Shown here piece after piece: positions 14,699 to 22,503 of a stretch of DNA of 41,483 nucleotides. The notes beneath the pieces are model-generated. The model saw only the letters and a program-made list of their open reading frames with translations, ran no database searches and was not told the DNA's origin. A program made the translations under genes and the position numbers. The stretch comes from a virus, in IMG/VR virus record IMGVR_UViG_3300044695_001432, positions 1 to 41,483 of that record; one strand, given 5' to 3'. Position 1 is the first letter of the stretch, and the number at the start of each line of letters is the position of its first letter.

Positions 14699-15843
14699 GA
14701 TTTGTAAGGCTTTAGCACATTCTCATAGATATTAGATGCAAGAGCGCACATCATCTTTGGCGCAACCATACGCCCAATACGCTCGGCCTGCTGATCGAAT
14801 GAACCAGTAAGCTGATAATCATCAGGCAAACCCATTACTCGCTTTAATTCCATAACAGTTAATTTACGATGTTTCGCATAGTGAAGCACACCAGATACCC
14901 CGCGCTTCTGACCAGCTTGTGTTACAGTCGGGCTAGGTAGATGCGGCGCAGGTCGAATCATATTGAACAAAGATGCTTTAGGATTTACATCACGAAACTC
15001 TGGCATTGATGGCTTTGTATGTTTAGAGGGGTTGAAAGGTAACATCTCAACCCACTTCTTCTGCCAACAGTTTTGCACATAATCCTCAAGCATCTTTTCT
15101 TCTTCTGGATCATTAACCAGATTTTCAAAGGCCTGACTAATTGAAATGTGCTCAGGTGTAATAGGATTCGGAAATACAGTTTGATTGGCGTTGAACATAT
15201 GAATACCAACCTTGTCTGCAACATCATGCCGTATGCATACAAAGAATGTACGCTCACGACCTTGAGGAGTACCAAAATTTGCAGCACTCAGAACTTCATA
15301 AGTTACATGATAACCAGGCTTAATATTACTGAATGCATTGATAAACTCATTCAGCTTTTTTGTGGCCTCACCCATTGTGATGCCTTTGACATTCTCAGCA
15401 ATAATAACTTTGGGTTGAATTTCTTCAGCGATGCGAATAAATTCAAGGAATAAATCCTCGATATTCTCAACCTTCATACCATCGCTGTATGACTTCTCTT
15501 TGTTCCAGCCTTTCTCACGCTTGCCTGCTACCGAGAAAGCAGAACAAGGAGGAGAACCATCCAGAATATCAAGTTCACCAGGCTTTAGTCCAGCTGCCTT
15601 TAGTAGATCATTACCAGTTAAGGTTTTGATATCACCTGGCACGATTTTGGTATCAGGAAAGTTTGTCGAATAGGTTTTGATAGCCTCTTCGACAAACTCA
15701 TTGATAGCAATAACTTTACCACCAGCAAGGCGATAGCCTGTGCTGGAACCACCGCCGCCGGCAAATGTGCTGACTACGGTGAACAACTCGCGAGCCGAGC
15801 TGTCTTTAACATCTTGAACGGTATACGGCTGATACTTTGTCAT
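14695..15843 (-). CDS. DNA cytosine-C5 methyltransferase A, motif X Arg
   Basis: A 382-residue C5-cytosine DNA methyltransferase, first gene of the modification cassette. Motifs: I FAGGGGSS (27-34), II INEFVEE with Glu49, IV GSPPCSAFS with nucleophile Cys100, VI AENVKG (Glu150, Asn151), VIII QGRERTFF (194-201), and X RIGRMVAP with Arg358 in place of the conserved Asn. The target recognition region (about 225-340) differs from the downstream copy, for example KWVEMLPFNPSKHTKPSM. The frame is open 12 codons upstream to a TTG, but MTKYQPYTVQDVKDSSARE aligns with the start of copy B and the promoter's -10 lies 7 nt before this ATG, so the message looks leaderless. Predicted either to methylate cytosine or to transfer a carboxymethyl group from carboxy-SAM. 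Confidence 0.93.
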   Translation of the reverse strand: MTKYQPYTVQDVKDSSARELFTVVSTFAGGGGSSTGYRLAGGKVIAINEFVEEAIKTYSTNFPDTKIVPGDIKTLTGNDLLKAAGLKPGELDILDGSPPCSAFSVAGKREKGWNKEKSYSDGMKVENIEDLFLEFIRIAEEIQPKVIIAENVKGITMGEATKKLNEFINAFSNIKPGYHVTYEVLSAANFGTPQGRERTFFVCIRHDVADKVGIHMFNANQTVFPNPITPEHISISQAFENLVNDPEEEKMLEDYVQNCWQKKWVEMLPFNPSKHTKPSMPEFRDVNPKASLFNMIRPAPHLPSPTVTQAGQKRGVSGVLHYAKHRKLTVMELKRVMGLPDDYQLTGSFDQQAERIGRMVAPKMMCALASNIYENVLKPYKS

Positions 15844-15850
15844 AACAGAT

Positions 15851-15879
15851 ATAATACTCCATATTGATCTAGATGTCAA
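15851..15879 (-). promoter_or_regulatory. Sigma-70-type promoter of the methyltransferase/CmoA cassette
   Basis: Perfect TTGACA, 17-nt spacer, TATTAT as -10. The -10 ends 7 nt before the ATG at 15843. The -35 touches the end of the preceding asparagine-synthetase-like gene. It lets the A-B-CmoA cassette be expressed independently of the recombination operon upstream. Confidence 0.85.
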
Positions 15880-15882
15880 TGG

Positions 15883-16710
15883 CTAAGTTAGAAATTGATC
15901 TAAGCTAGGTCCAGTATTTTGTAACTCGGCCCAATCTCTACACATATCCATGACCCTAATGCGACCCTTAAAGTTTATTCTGCTATTATGTAGTAGGGTT
16001 TCAAACAGCACATCAATATTACTACCAAGTTGTAAGTTGATATGCTTTTTAAATTTACCAATAGCATCAAACTCTTTACGGAAAGCTTCGACCACATGAT
16101 GCTTCTGGTAAGGTTTGTTTAGTTGGTTCCAATCCATGGTATAAAAGAAATCTTTGACCTCTTGACATAGATAAGGTGTTATAAATTTCTTACCATGAAT
16201 ATCTGCTATACGTTTATGCCAATTATATCCAGCCCTAGAATCATCTGAGAAGTATTGATCACGGAATTCATCAAGCTTTTCTTTAGTCTGCGAATAATGC
16301 AATACAGCTTTCTTGCTGATGCCATAATAACCATCAGCTGCCCACCCACTTAAAACTTCTTCTTGTTTTATGTAAGGATATACATGAATGAACGGATAAC
16401 AACACTCAAAGTGTGTCTTTTTTACACACTTAATAGTATTAGCAAGATATTTAAAATCTTGCTCTAATCTACCAACAGGTACTTCTATGACATGACAATT
16501 CCAGTCCATGATATCACATACTTCAATGGCCTTGTCAGAATCATAACTGGTCTGTCCAGTTAATCGAAAGGTATAAGCATGAATCTTCTTACCTAATCTT
16601 TGCGCCGCAAAAGCCACTGATAAACTATCGACCCCACCAGAGAGGAGAATAGCGCACTCAGTATCAGAAGAGGATCTAGTAAGCTCATCACAGAGCAGCT
16701 TGTCGATCAT
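15883..16710 (-). CDS. Asparagine-synthetase-like PP-loop ATPase, no glutaminase domain
   Basis: An N-type ATP pyrophosphatase of 275 residues related to the C-terminal domain of asparagine synthetase. The PP-loop SGGVDS is at residues 24-29. GWAADGYYG stands where SGxGADElFgGY occurs in AsnB, PYLCQEVKDFF matches the RxPFLD block, and KPYQKHHVVEAFRKEF matches the conserved Lys/Arg helix. The N-terminal glutaminase domain with Cys1 is absent, so nitrogen would come from ammonia, another amine or a partner. Such enzymes adenylate a carboxylate and amidate it. Its start overlaps def by 23 nt, and it sits directly before the methyltransferase promoter. QueC is an alternative by motif but the later blocks fit AsnB better. 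The substrate is unknown. Confidence 0.72.
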   Translation of the reverse strand: MIDKLLCDELTRSSSDTECAILLSGGVDSLSVAFAAQRLGKKIHAYTFRLTGQTSYDSDKAIEVCDIMDWNCHVIEVPVGRLEQDFKYLANTIKCVKKTHFECCYPFIHVYPYIKQEEVLSGWAADGYYGISKKAVLHYSQTKEKLDEFRDQYFSDDSRAGYNWHKRIADIHGKKFITPYLCQEVKDFFYTMDWNQLNKPYQKHHVVEAFRKEFDAIGKFKKHINLQLGSNIDVLFETLLHNSRINFKGRIRVMDMCRDWAELQNTGPSLDQFLT

Positions 16711-17215
16711 TCGCTTTTCTCATCCTATCAAGTTTTAGCTTTCTGCGTTTGGCCTGATCAAGATGATATCTATTTGCCCGCTCTGTGAATAGAATGCCAT
16801 CTAGATGATCGATTTCATGTAATGCGACTCTGGCTGTGATACCCTGAAAATTATGAGTCTCAGTATTACCTTCTTGATTAGAATAACGCATTCTGATAGT
16901 AGTTGGTCTTTTAACTTTCAAGAATAGACCAGGAAAGGTGGAACATTGTTCTTCATAGACATCAAGTTCTGAACCATAATTAACAATTCGCGGATTGAAT
17001 ACCGACATGATGCTATTTGGATCATCTGGATTACCAAATGCAAATACGCGAACCATGATACCAAGTTGCGGCGCAGATAACCCCAATGTCTTTAGTTCGC
17101 ATATCTTATCACGAAGCATTTCATGCAGTTGCATGGGATCCATCTGTGGAGATGAGAAATCAAACTCCTCGCTTTTCTGCCTAAGCAGAGGGTCATTGAG
17201 TTTTAAAAGTTGCAT
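16688..17215 (-). CDS. def: Peptide deformylase
   Basis: Removes the N-formyl group from nascent proteins; a well-known accessory gene of T4-like marine phages. From the ATG at 17215 it is 175 residues. Motif 1 is GLSAPQLG (45-52), motif 2 is EEQCSTFPG with metal ligand Cys91 (canonical EGCLS), and motif 3 is HEIDH (133-137) with both His ligands and the catalytic Glu134. The C-terminal basic helix (LDQAKRRKLKLDRMRK) is longer than in most phage deformylases. AAGGA is 8 nt before this ATG; an ATG two codons earlier is too close to it. The 5' end overlaps fcl and the 3' end overlaps the PP-loop gene, so translation is coupled. Confidence 0.93.
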   Translation of the reverse strand: MQLLKLNDPLLRQKSEEFDFSSPQMDPMQLHEMLRDKICELKTLGLSAPQLGIMVRVFAFGNPDDPNSIMSVFNPRIVNYGSELDVYEEQCSTFPGLFLKVKRPTTIRMRYSNQEGNTETHNFQGITARVALHEIDHLDGILFTERANRYHLDQAKRRKLKLDRMRKANDRQAAL

Positions 17216-18116
17216 CCACATATTCCTTTGCTAACATTTCAATACCATAAGGTAGATCGATCTTAGGAGACCAGCCTACAGATTTTAGCTTGCTTATATC
17301 TAGTAGCTTCTTTGGTGTACCATCAGGCTTAGATGTATCAAATTTCAATATACCATTCCAACCGACTACCTCAGCCACAAGTGAAACCAACTCTGCTATC
17401 GACAAATCTTCACCACTGCCTATATTAACTACTGCATCATTAAGCTTTTCAGATGCAGTCACAATACCGTCAGCAGCATCGCTCGTATGCAGAAATTCCC
17501 TGCGTGGGGATCCCGTTCCCCAGACCTCAACAGTTTCGCTTTTATTATGACGAGCATCACATACTTTACGAACCAAAGCAGATAGCACATGCCCACCTTC
17601 AGCAAAATTATCACCAGGGCCATACAAATTGCACGGCATGACTGTCATATAATTGAAGCCCTTTTCTCTAGCAAAATTAACGGCTTCAAGTGTTGTAAGC
17701 TTTGCGACTGCATAACCTCTATTTGTCTGCTCAAGTGGTCCAGAACCAATCATAAGCTCAGTCATTGGCTGCGGACAATTGCGCGGATAAATGCAAGATG
17801 AACCAGCAAATACTAACTTTGGAATTTTATATTTGGTAGCAACATCGACTACATTCAATCCCATCTGAGCATTTCTGATAAGAAATGTTAATTGATTATC
17901 GCGATTATTGAGAATCCCACCAACATGACCTGCACAATGATATATTGCTTTAGGTTTTATTTCAGCAATAGCCATTGAGATATCATCTAATATTGTAAGA
18001 TCACAATCGGAGCTACCTAAAGCATATACCCGCTCACCATCACGTCGCAGACGTTCAACAACGGCGCGGCCGAGCATACCTGTGCCACCAAAGACAATAA
18101 TATTATTTGAGGTCAT
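17193..18116 (-). CDS. fcl: GDP-L-fucose synthase (epimerase/reductase)
   Basis: Converts GDP-4-keto-6-deoxymannose to GDP-L-fucose. An extended SDR of 307 residues with the NADP-binding GGTGMLGRAVVERL near the N-terminus, AGSSCIYPRNCPQPMTE with the catalytic Ser, GYAVAKLTTLEAV with the catalytic YxxxK, and NLYGPGDNF. The reading frame has a TTG three codons earlier, but AAGGAG precedes the ATG at 18116. It follows gmd with a short overlap, giving the two consecutive steps from GDP-mannose to GDP-fucose. The sugar could decorate the host envelope or virion, or be used by the glycosyltransferase-like protein at 8201-9073. The final transferase for fucose is not obvious here. Confidence 0.93.
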   Translation of the reverse strand: MTSNNIIVFGGTGMLGRAVVERLRRDGERVYALGSSDCDLTILDDISMAIAEIKPKAIYHCAGHVGGILNNRDNQLTFLIRNAQMGLNVVDVATKYKIPKLVFAGSSCIYPRNCPQPMTELMIGSGPLEQTNRGYAVAKLTTLEAVNFAREKGFNYMTVMPCNLYGPGDNFAEGGHVLSALVRKVCDARHNKSETVEVWGTGSPRREFLHTSDAADGIVTASEKLNDAVVNIGSGEDLSIAELVSLVAEVVGWNGILKFDTSKPDGTPKKLLDISKLKSVGWSPKIDLPYGIEMLAKEYVDATFKTQ

Positions 18117-19104
18117 GTTCAACCATCTCCTTAATCAAATCTTCAAAAGACGTAGTTGGTTCCCAACCAAGCACATCTTTAGCTTTGGTAGGTATACCTT
18201 GCAGAAAGTCAACCTCATTAGGTCGTCTATATTTTGGGTCTGTGATCACCAAAATATGTCCGGTCTTTGCATCCGCAGCAAATTCACCGTTTCTACTATC
18301 ATGCCATTCAAGAGTGATACCTGCATAATCAAATGCTAAATCTATCAGGTATTTTACTGACAAGCAACGGTTAGTTGCGATTACATAGTCATCTGGATCT
18401 TTTTGTTGAACCATACGCCACATGGCTTCAACATAATCTTTAGCATGACCCCAATCACGAATGGCATGAATATTACCGACCACTAAAGGTTCCGTAGAAC
18501 CTTTTGCGATACGAGCAGCAGCCTTAGTAACCTTGCGAGTTACGAATGTCTCACCTCTGCGTGGACTCTCATGATTGAATAGAATGCCTGATGAAATATG
18601 CATACCATATGATTTGCGATAGTTATCACATAGCCAATGTGCATAAAGCTTCGCAGACCCATATGGGCTACAAGGCTGAAATGGCGAATCTTCATCTTGT
18701 GGTCCAGGTGTCGAACCAAACATTTCTGACGTGCTAGCTTGATAGATATGACAATTATCTTGTATGCCTGCAGACCGAACAGCTTCAAGTATCTTTAGCA
18801 CACCTAGCCCATCAGTCATAAGAGTATATTCAGGAATCTCAAAGCTAACCTTGACATGAGACTGTGCCGCAAGATTGTATATCTCATGCGGCCTCACTTG
18901 CGAGATGACAGATGTCATTGCGCTACCATCAGTAACATCACCAAAATGTAGCTTTAATTTGTCAAAGATATGATCAATTCGTCCAGTATTGAAAGATGAG
19001 GAACGACGGATGATACCGTGAACCTCATATCCTTTCTCTAGCAGCAATTCAGCCAGATATGAACCATCTTGTCCAGTAATGCCTGTAATTAATGCGCGTC
19101 TCAT
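18103..19104 (-). CDS. gmd: GDP-mannose 4,6-dehydratase
   Basis: Converts GDP-D-mannose to GDP-4-keto-6-deoxy-D-mannose. An extended SDR of 333 residues with ITGITGQDGSYLAELLLEKG at the N-terminus (GxxGxxG dinucleotide site), GIIRRSSSFNTGRIDHIF, AAQSHVKVSFE, the STSEMFG segment carrying the catalytic Ser/Thr and Glu, SPYGSAKLYAHW with the YxxxK, and FNHESPRRGETFVTRKV, all diagnostic for GMD. The ATG overlaps the stop of gene 46 (ATGA). With fcl this sugar pathway is embedded in the recombination operon. The length is slightly below the E. coli enzyme (373). Confidence 0.95.
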   Translation of the reverse strand: MRRALITGITGQDGSYLAELLLEKGYEVHGIIRRSSSFNTGRIDHIFDKLKLHFGDVTDGSAMTSVISQVRPHEIYNLAAQSHVKVSFEIPEYTLMTDGLGVLKILEAVRSAGIQDNCHIYQASTSEMFGSTPGPQDEDSPFQPCSPYGSAKLYAHWLCDNYRKSYGMHISSGILFNHESPRRGETFVTRKVTKAAARIAKGSTEPLVVGNIHAIRDWGHAKDYVEAMWRMVQQKDPDDYVIATNRCLSVKYLIDLAFDYAGITLEWHDSRNGEFAADAKTGHILVITDPKYRRPNEVDFLQGIPTKAKDVLGWEPTTSFEDLIKEMVEHDLK

Positions 19105-20822
19105 TGCAAATTATTTCCTGCTATGCGAGAGAAGTTTTTATGCTTCTCAAAGCGTATGATGTCTTTAAATTTGTCTTGCAGAATCTCACCCTTGTGAGAT
19201 ATGATGAAGGTATTAGTATTATCTAGTGACTGTAGTAGCTTCAGAAAATCATCGCAGCCGTTTGTATCAAGCGATGCATCAAATACCTCATCAAGCAAAA
19301 GCAAATTGGTGCTAGCACTATTTTTCATCTTAGCGATTGCGCGCCAAGTAAATAATAGAGCAAGGTCGATTCGCATTTTCTCACCTTCGCTAAAAGAGTC
19401 ATAGGTAAAGTCATCTCTATGTCGTGATAGCAATTTTTCTTCGAAGGATTCATCAAGTTCAAATTTGACAAAGAAATCCATCATGGCCAAATATTTGTTC
19501 ACTAGCGAATTGATAATTGGAATGTATTGCTTTATGATACGAGATTTAATACCAGAATCGCGTAGGATTACAGTCGCAACTTCAAGAAGCTCCTTCTGCT
19601 TCATATGTTCAATCTTGCGATCATTAGCAGCTTTAAGTCGAAGCCTTAGATCATCAAGTGTATCTTGATCGGTGACTATACGCGGCTTTAGTAAATCTGC
19701 TATCTGACGCTGTAATGTCTTTATCTCGCGATTATCTGCGGCAATCTCGGTATTGATATCGACTATGCTGCGATTTAGTTTTTCGATGCGATCAACCTTA
19801 AGCTTAGTATCATTTATACTAATGCTCAAGGTATCAATATTAGAAGATAATTTTTCTAATGCTTGTTCGACTTCCGTAATTGTCGATTGCTTACTTGCGA
19901 TCTTCTCAGTCTTGAGGGCCTCACTAATTATCTGAGAGCATGTTGGACAATTATCATTTTCACTATAAAATGTAACCATCTTTAAAGCTTTGCTACGCTT
20001 CTGACCTAGATTCTTTTCCAATTCATTAAGCTTGGTCATGCGCTCACGCAATAGAGATATATCAACCATATCAGAGGTTTCATTTGTTATCTTGGCCATC
20101 AAATCTTCGATAGAACCAGATTGGGTATCAATTCGATCTTGCAGAAATTTGATGCTATCCTCAAGCTTCTCTATGGTATCAGCTTTGATCTTTTCATCAT
20201 GATCATCGCGAGATTTCTGTATGCGAATCATATCTTCGACTGAAGAAACTTCTTTGTCAGCTAATACCAATTCGCTTTTGTTTGAACTCACACGATCTTT
20301 AAGGAGAGAAGACATGGTAGAAAACACGCGGATATCAAGCAGGTCTTCAATCACCTCGCGACGAGTTGATGTCGGTAGCTGCATGAAAGGCACGAATGAT
20401 GATGAACCTAGAATCACGATCTGTGTGAATGATTTCATATTCATTCGCAGAATGGTGCGCTCTAGCATTTCTTGCTGATCACGAGATGCAGCAAGTTGGT
20501 CCATCATTTGTCCATCGCGATGGATTTCAAATACGGTTGGTTTGATACCTCTGCGAATCAGATAAGAGCTACCGGCAACATTAAATTCAATCTCAACTTC
20601 AACATCACGACCATTGATCGAATTAGCTAATTGGTCTTTCTTAATTTTACGAAACGGCTTGCCATATAGACCAAAGCACAGAGCATCTAGAATCGTCGAT
20701 TTGCCAGCACCGTTCGTACCGACAACCAAAGTATTTTGATTGCGATCTAATTCAACCTCTGTGAAAGCATTTCCGGTGGATAGAAAATTCTTCCACCGAA
20801 CCTTTTTGAAATGAATAGCCAT
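19101..20822 (-). CDS. 46: Recombination endonuclease subunit, Rad50-like (gp46)
   Basis: The SMC-like ATPase half of the gp46/gp47 exonuclease complex, which resects DNA ends for recombination-dependent replication. In 573 residues: Walker A VVGTNGAGKSTILDAL, Q-loop region, two coiled-coil arms joined by a zinc-hook CPTC motif (NDNCPTCSQ), the ABC signature SEGEKMRIDLALL and Walker B LLLLDEVFDASLD. Length matches T4 gp46 (560). It starts one base after the gene 47 stop and ends overlapping gmd, so it is the second gene of the operon led by the gene 47 promoter. Confidence 0.96.
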   Translation of the reverse strand: MAIHFKKVRWKNFLSTGNAFTEVELDRNQNTLVVGTNGAGKSTILDALCFGLYGKPFRKIKKDQLANSINGRDVEVEIEFNVAGSSYLIRRGIKPTVFEIHRDGQMMDQLAASRDQQEMLERTILRMNMKSFTQIVILGSSSFVPFMQLPTSTRREVIEDLLDIRVFSTMSSLLKDRVSSNKSELVLADKEVSSVEDMIRIQKSRDDHDEKIKADTIEKLEDSIKFLQDRIDTQSGSIEDLMAKITNETSDMVDISLLRERMTKLNELEKNLGQKRSKALKMVTFYSENDNCPTCSQIISEALKTEKIASKQSTITEVEQALEKLSSNIDTLSISINDTKLKVDRIEKLNRSIVDINTEIAADNREIKTLQRQIADLLKPRIVTDQDTLDDLRLRLKAANDRKIEHMKQKELLEVATVILRDSGIKSRIIKQYIPIINSLVNKYLAMMDFFVKFELDESFEEKLLSRHRDDFTYDSFSEGEKMRIDLALLFTWRAIAKMKNSASTNLLLLDEVFDASLDTNGCDDFLKLLQSLDNTNTFIISHKGEILQDKFKDIIRFEKHKNFSRIAGNNLQ

Positions 20823-20823
20823 A

Positions 20824-21885
20824 TTATTCAGATGACTCCATCAGTATAGCCTCATTATAAAGTCCACGCATTAATTTTTCAAGATTAGGTTTGTCAACAC
20901 CAATCTCAAGTGCTTGAATATATTTTGACAGTATTGTTAAAGTATCTTCGGCCTCACTCAATAATTCATCATCACTAATCACATCCATATTACGATGATC
21001 TTCAACTATGCTGACATCGAGAGGCGACATCGCGTATATCTTACCCATAAACAAATCAAACCAATATGGATTAGTTTTACCTTGAACAATAACTTTAACA
21101 TGTTTACCTGACATATCAGGCATAGACTCAGTAAGCTTTTCTAGCGTCTTACCTTCATCATCATACCAAACCTTCTTAAAAATGGTCATATGATTTTGCA
21201 CAAATTCTAATTCTCGTGTCTCAGTATCAAAAATATGAAACCCACGAGGATCAGCGCAATCAGACCAAATCATTTCATAGGGTGCACCAAGATAATGAAT
21301 ATTACCTTTGCGCGACATGTGATGATAGTGACCGGAGAATACCATGTCAAACTTATCAAATGTGATAGGCTCAAATCCTTCATGTGAAGGCATACCGCGA
21401 TACATGTCAAAGCCTTTGACTTCAAGATGACCCATGGCCACTTGAGCCTTAGTATTCTTGATCAAATCAATACTAGCTTGATAGTTTTCTTGATTGATCC
21501 AAGGTAGAAATAGCATATCGGATCCGCCAATAGTAACTTCAGCCGGATCCATGTATAGATTTATATTATCATTACCAGCAAATAACTCACGCATTGCATT
21601 GATATCATTTGTATTCTTATATGGAATATCATGATTACCAACGAGAATATGAGTATCATAATCGACCAAACGATCGATAAAGCATTGCCGCATACGCCTC
21701 AAAGTGACATATGATATAAATTTGCGGCGATCAACTATATCACCTAGATGTAATATAGTTTTAATGCCTCTGGATTCTAGGGTAGGAAAAAATAGCTCAT
21801 CATAAAACCTCACAAAATAATCGAGGAAATCCGAGCTATCATTTCTAGCGCCAAAATGGGTATCTGTGACTATTGCAACTTTCAT
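20824..21885 (-). CDS. 47: Recombination endonuclease subunit, Mre11-like (gp47)
   Basis: The nuclease half of gp46/gp47, a calcineurin-like metallophosphoesterase. In 353 residues the metal motifs run TDTHFGARND, HLGDIVDRRKF, VGNHDIPYK, and FSGHYHHMSRKG. T4 gp47 is about 340 residues. The start MKVAIVTDTHFG is fixed by homology because the first motif begins at residue 7. A promoter (TTGACA, 18 nt, TATGAT) overlaps the end of gene 55 and its -10 ends 6 nt before the ATG, so the message is probably leaderless. Confidence 0.96.
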   Translation of the reverse strand: MKVAIVTDTHFGARNDSSDFLDYFVRFYDELFFPTLESRGIKTILHLGDIVDRRKFISYVTLRRMRQCFIDRLVDYDTHILVGNHDIPYKNTNDINAMRELFAGNDNINLYMDPAEVTIGGSDMLFLPWINQENYQASIDLIKNTKAQVAMGHLEVKGFDMYRGMPSHEGFEPITFDKFDMVFSGHYHHMSRKGNIHYLGAPYEMIWSDCADPRGFHIFDTETRELEFVQNHMTIFKKVWYDDEGKTLEKLTESMPDMSGKHVKVIVQGKTNPYWFDLFMGKIYAMSPLDVSIVEDHRNMDVISDDELLSEAEDTLTILSKYIQALEIGVDKPNLEKLMRGLYNEAILMESSE

Positions 21886-21891
21886 ACAGCC

Positions 21892-21921
21892 ATCATATCA
21901 CGTCTTGTTCTACCTTGTCAA
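21892..21921 (-). promoter_or_regulatory. Sigma-70-type promoter of gene 47, leaderless geometry
   Basis: Perfect TTGACA, 18-nt spacer, TATGAT with extended TGA. Most of it lies within the last codons of gene 55. The -10 ends 6 nt before the gene 47 ATG. Confidence 0.72.
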
Positions 21922-22453
21922 TGGTTTTCTTACGTTTCTTTCTGTTTCGCCTGCTCTCATCAAAGCTGGTCATGAATTTTTCCATTTGCTCTTGCGACCA
22001 TTCACCGTAGCTAACATCATCATTGAATCTAGACCCAGACCGCTTGTCAGATTCTTGAACATCACTTGTCTCATCCATGAGATTTGCTCTCTCAATGGCC
22101 GCATATTTTGTATAAAGATATTTCTTTTCTTTTTGAATGCGTCGAATAAAAGCAAAATAGATTATCTGCGTGAAGTATGCAAATGGGTTCTGAGACTTAC
22201 CTGGGTCAAAATTACCAATATATTGCAGACAATTTTCGATGCCGTCTGAAATCATTTCCTCACGAAATGGATAGTTTGAGAAGTTAGGCTTGAAGGCTAG
22301 ATGCGTCGCAATCTTCATGATACACTCGCCGATATAGAAAGGCACTCGCGGTTTTTGTTCACCCTTCTCTATTGCTTCAGTTACCGCCTTGCGGTATTCA
22401 ACCATGGCTGCGTATAGGTCTGCGTTCTTAACATAATGTTTTTTGCTTGACAT
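21893..22453 (-). CDS. 55: Late transcription sigma factor (gp55-like)
   Basis: A divergent sigma factor that directs host RNA polymerase to late promoters of the TATAAATA type, in T4 together with the gp45 clamp. The 186-residue protein is the size of T4 gp55 (185). The region-2-like core is visible as REEMISDGIENCLQYIGNFD followed by FAYFTQIIYFAFIRRIQKEK, the segments that recognise and melt the -10. It has no region 4, consistent with promoters lacking a -35. AGGAGA is placed before the ATG. The presence of gp55 fits the late-promoter motifs found before the capsid and tail genes here. Confidence 0.94.
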   Translation of the reverse strand: MSSKKHYVKNADLYAAMVEYRKAVTEAIEKGEQKPRVPFYIGECIMKIATHLAFKPNFSNYPFREEMISDGIENCLQYIGNFDPGKSQNPFAYFTQIIYFAFIRRIQKEKKYLYTKYAAIERANLMDETSDVQESDKRSGSRFNDDVSYGEWSQEQMEKFMTSFDESRRNRKKRKKTIDKVEQDVI

Positions 22454-22474
22454 TTTATAATCTCCTGGTATAAT
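22447..22474 (+). promoter_or_regulatory. Consensus-like promoter on the plus strand, antisense to uvsW
   Basis: TTGACA, 16-nt spacer, TATAAT with TGG before the -10, reading toward higher coordinates from the gene 55 start region into the 3' end of uvsW. All twelve consensus bases match. No plus-strand gene follows, so any RNA would be antisense to uvsW. It could be accidental. Confidence 0.4.
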
Positions 22475-22503
22475 AGGCCTTGCCGTTTACAGGGTATACT
22501 ATA

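Noticed and set aside
15883-16710. QueC-like (7-deazaguanine) identity for the PP-loop gene
   Set aside because: SGGVDS alone is shared, but the later blocks resemble asparagine synthetase and no Cys-rich zinc site or other queuosine-pathway gene was found.
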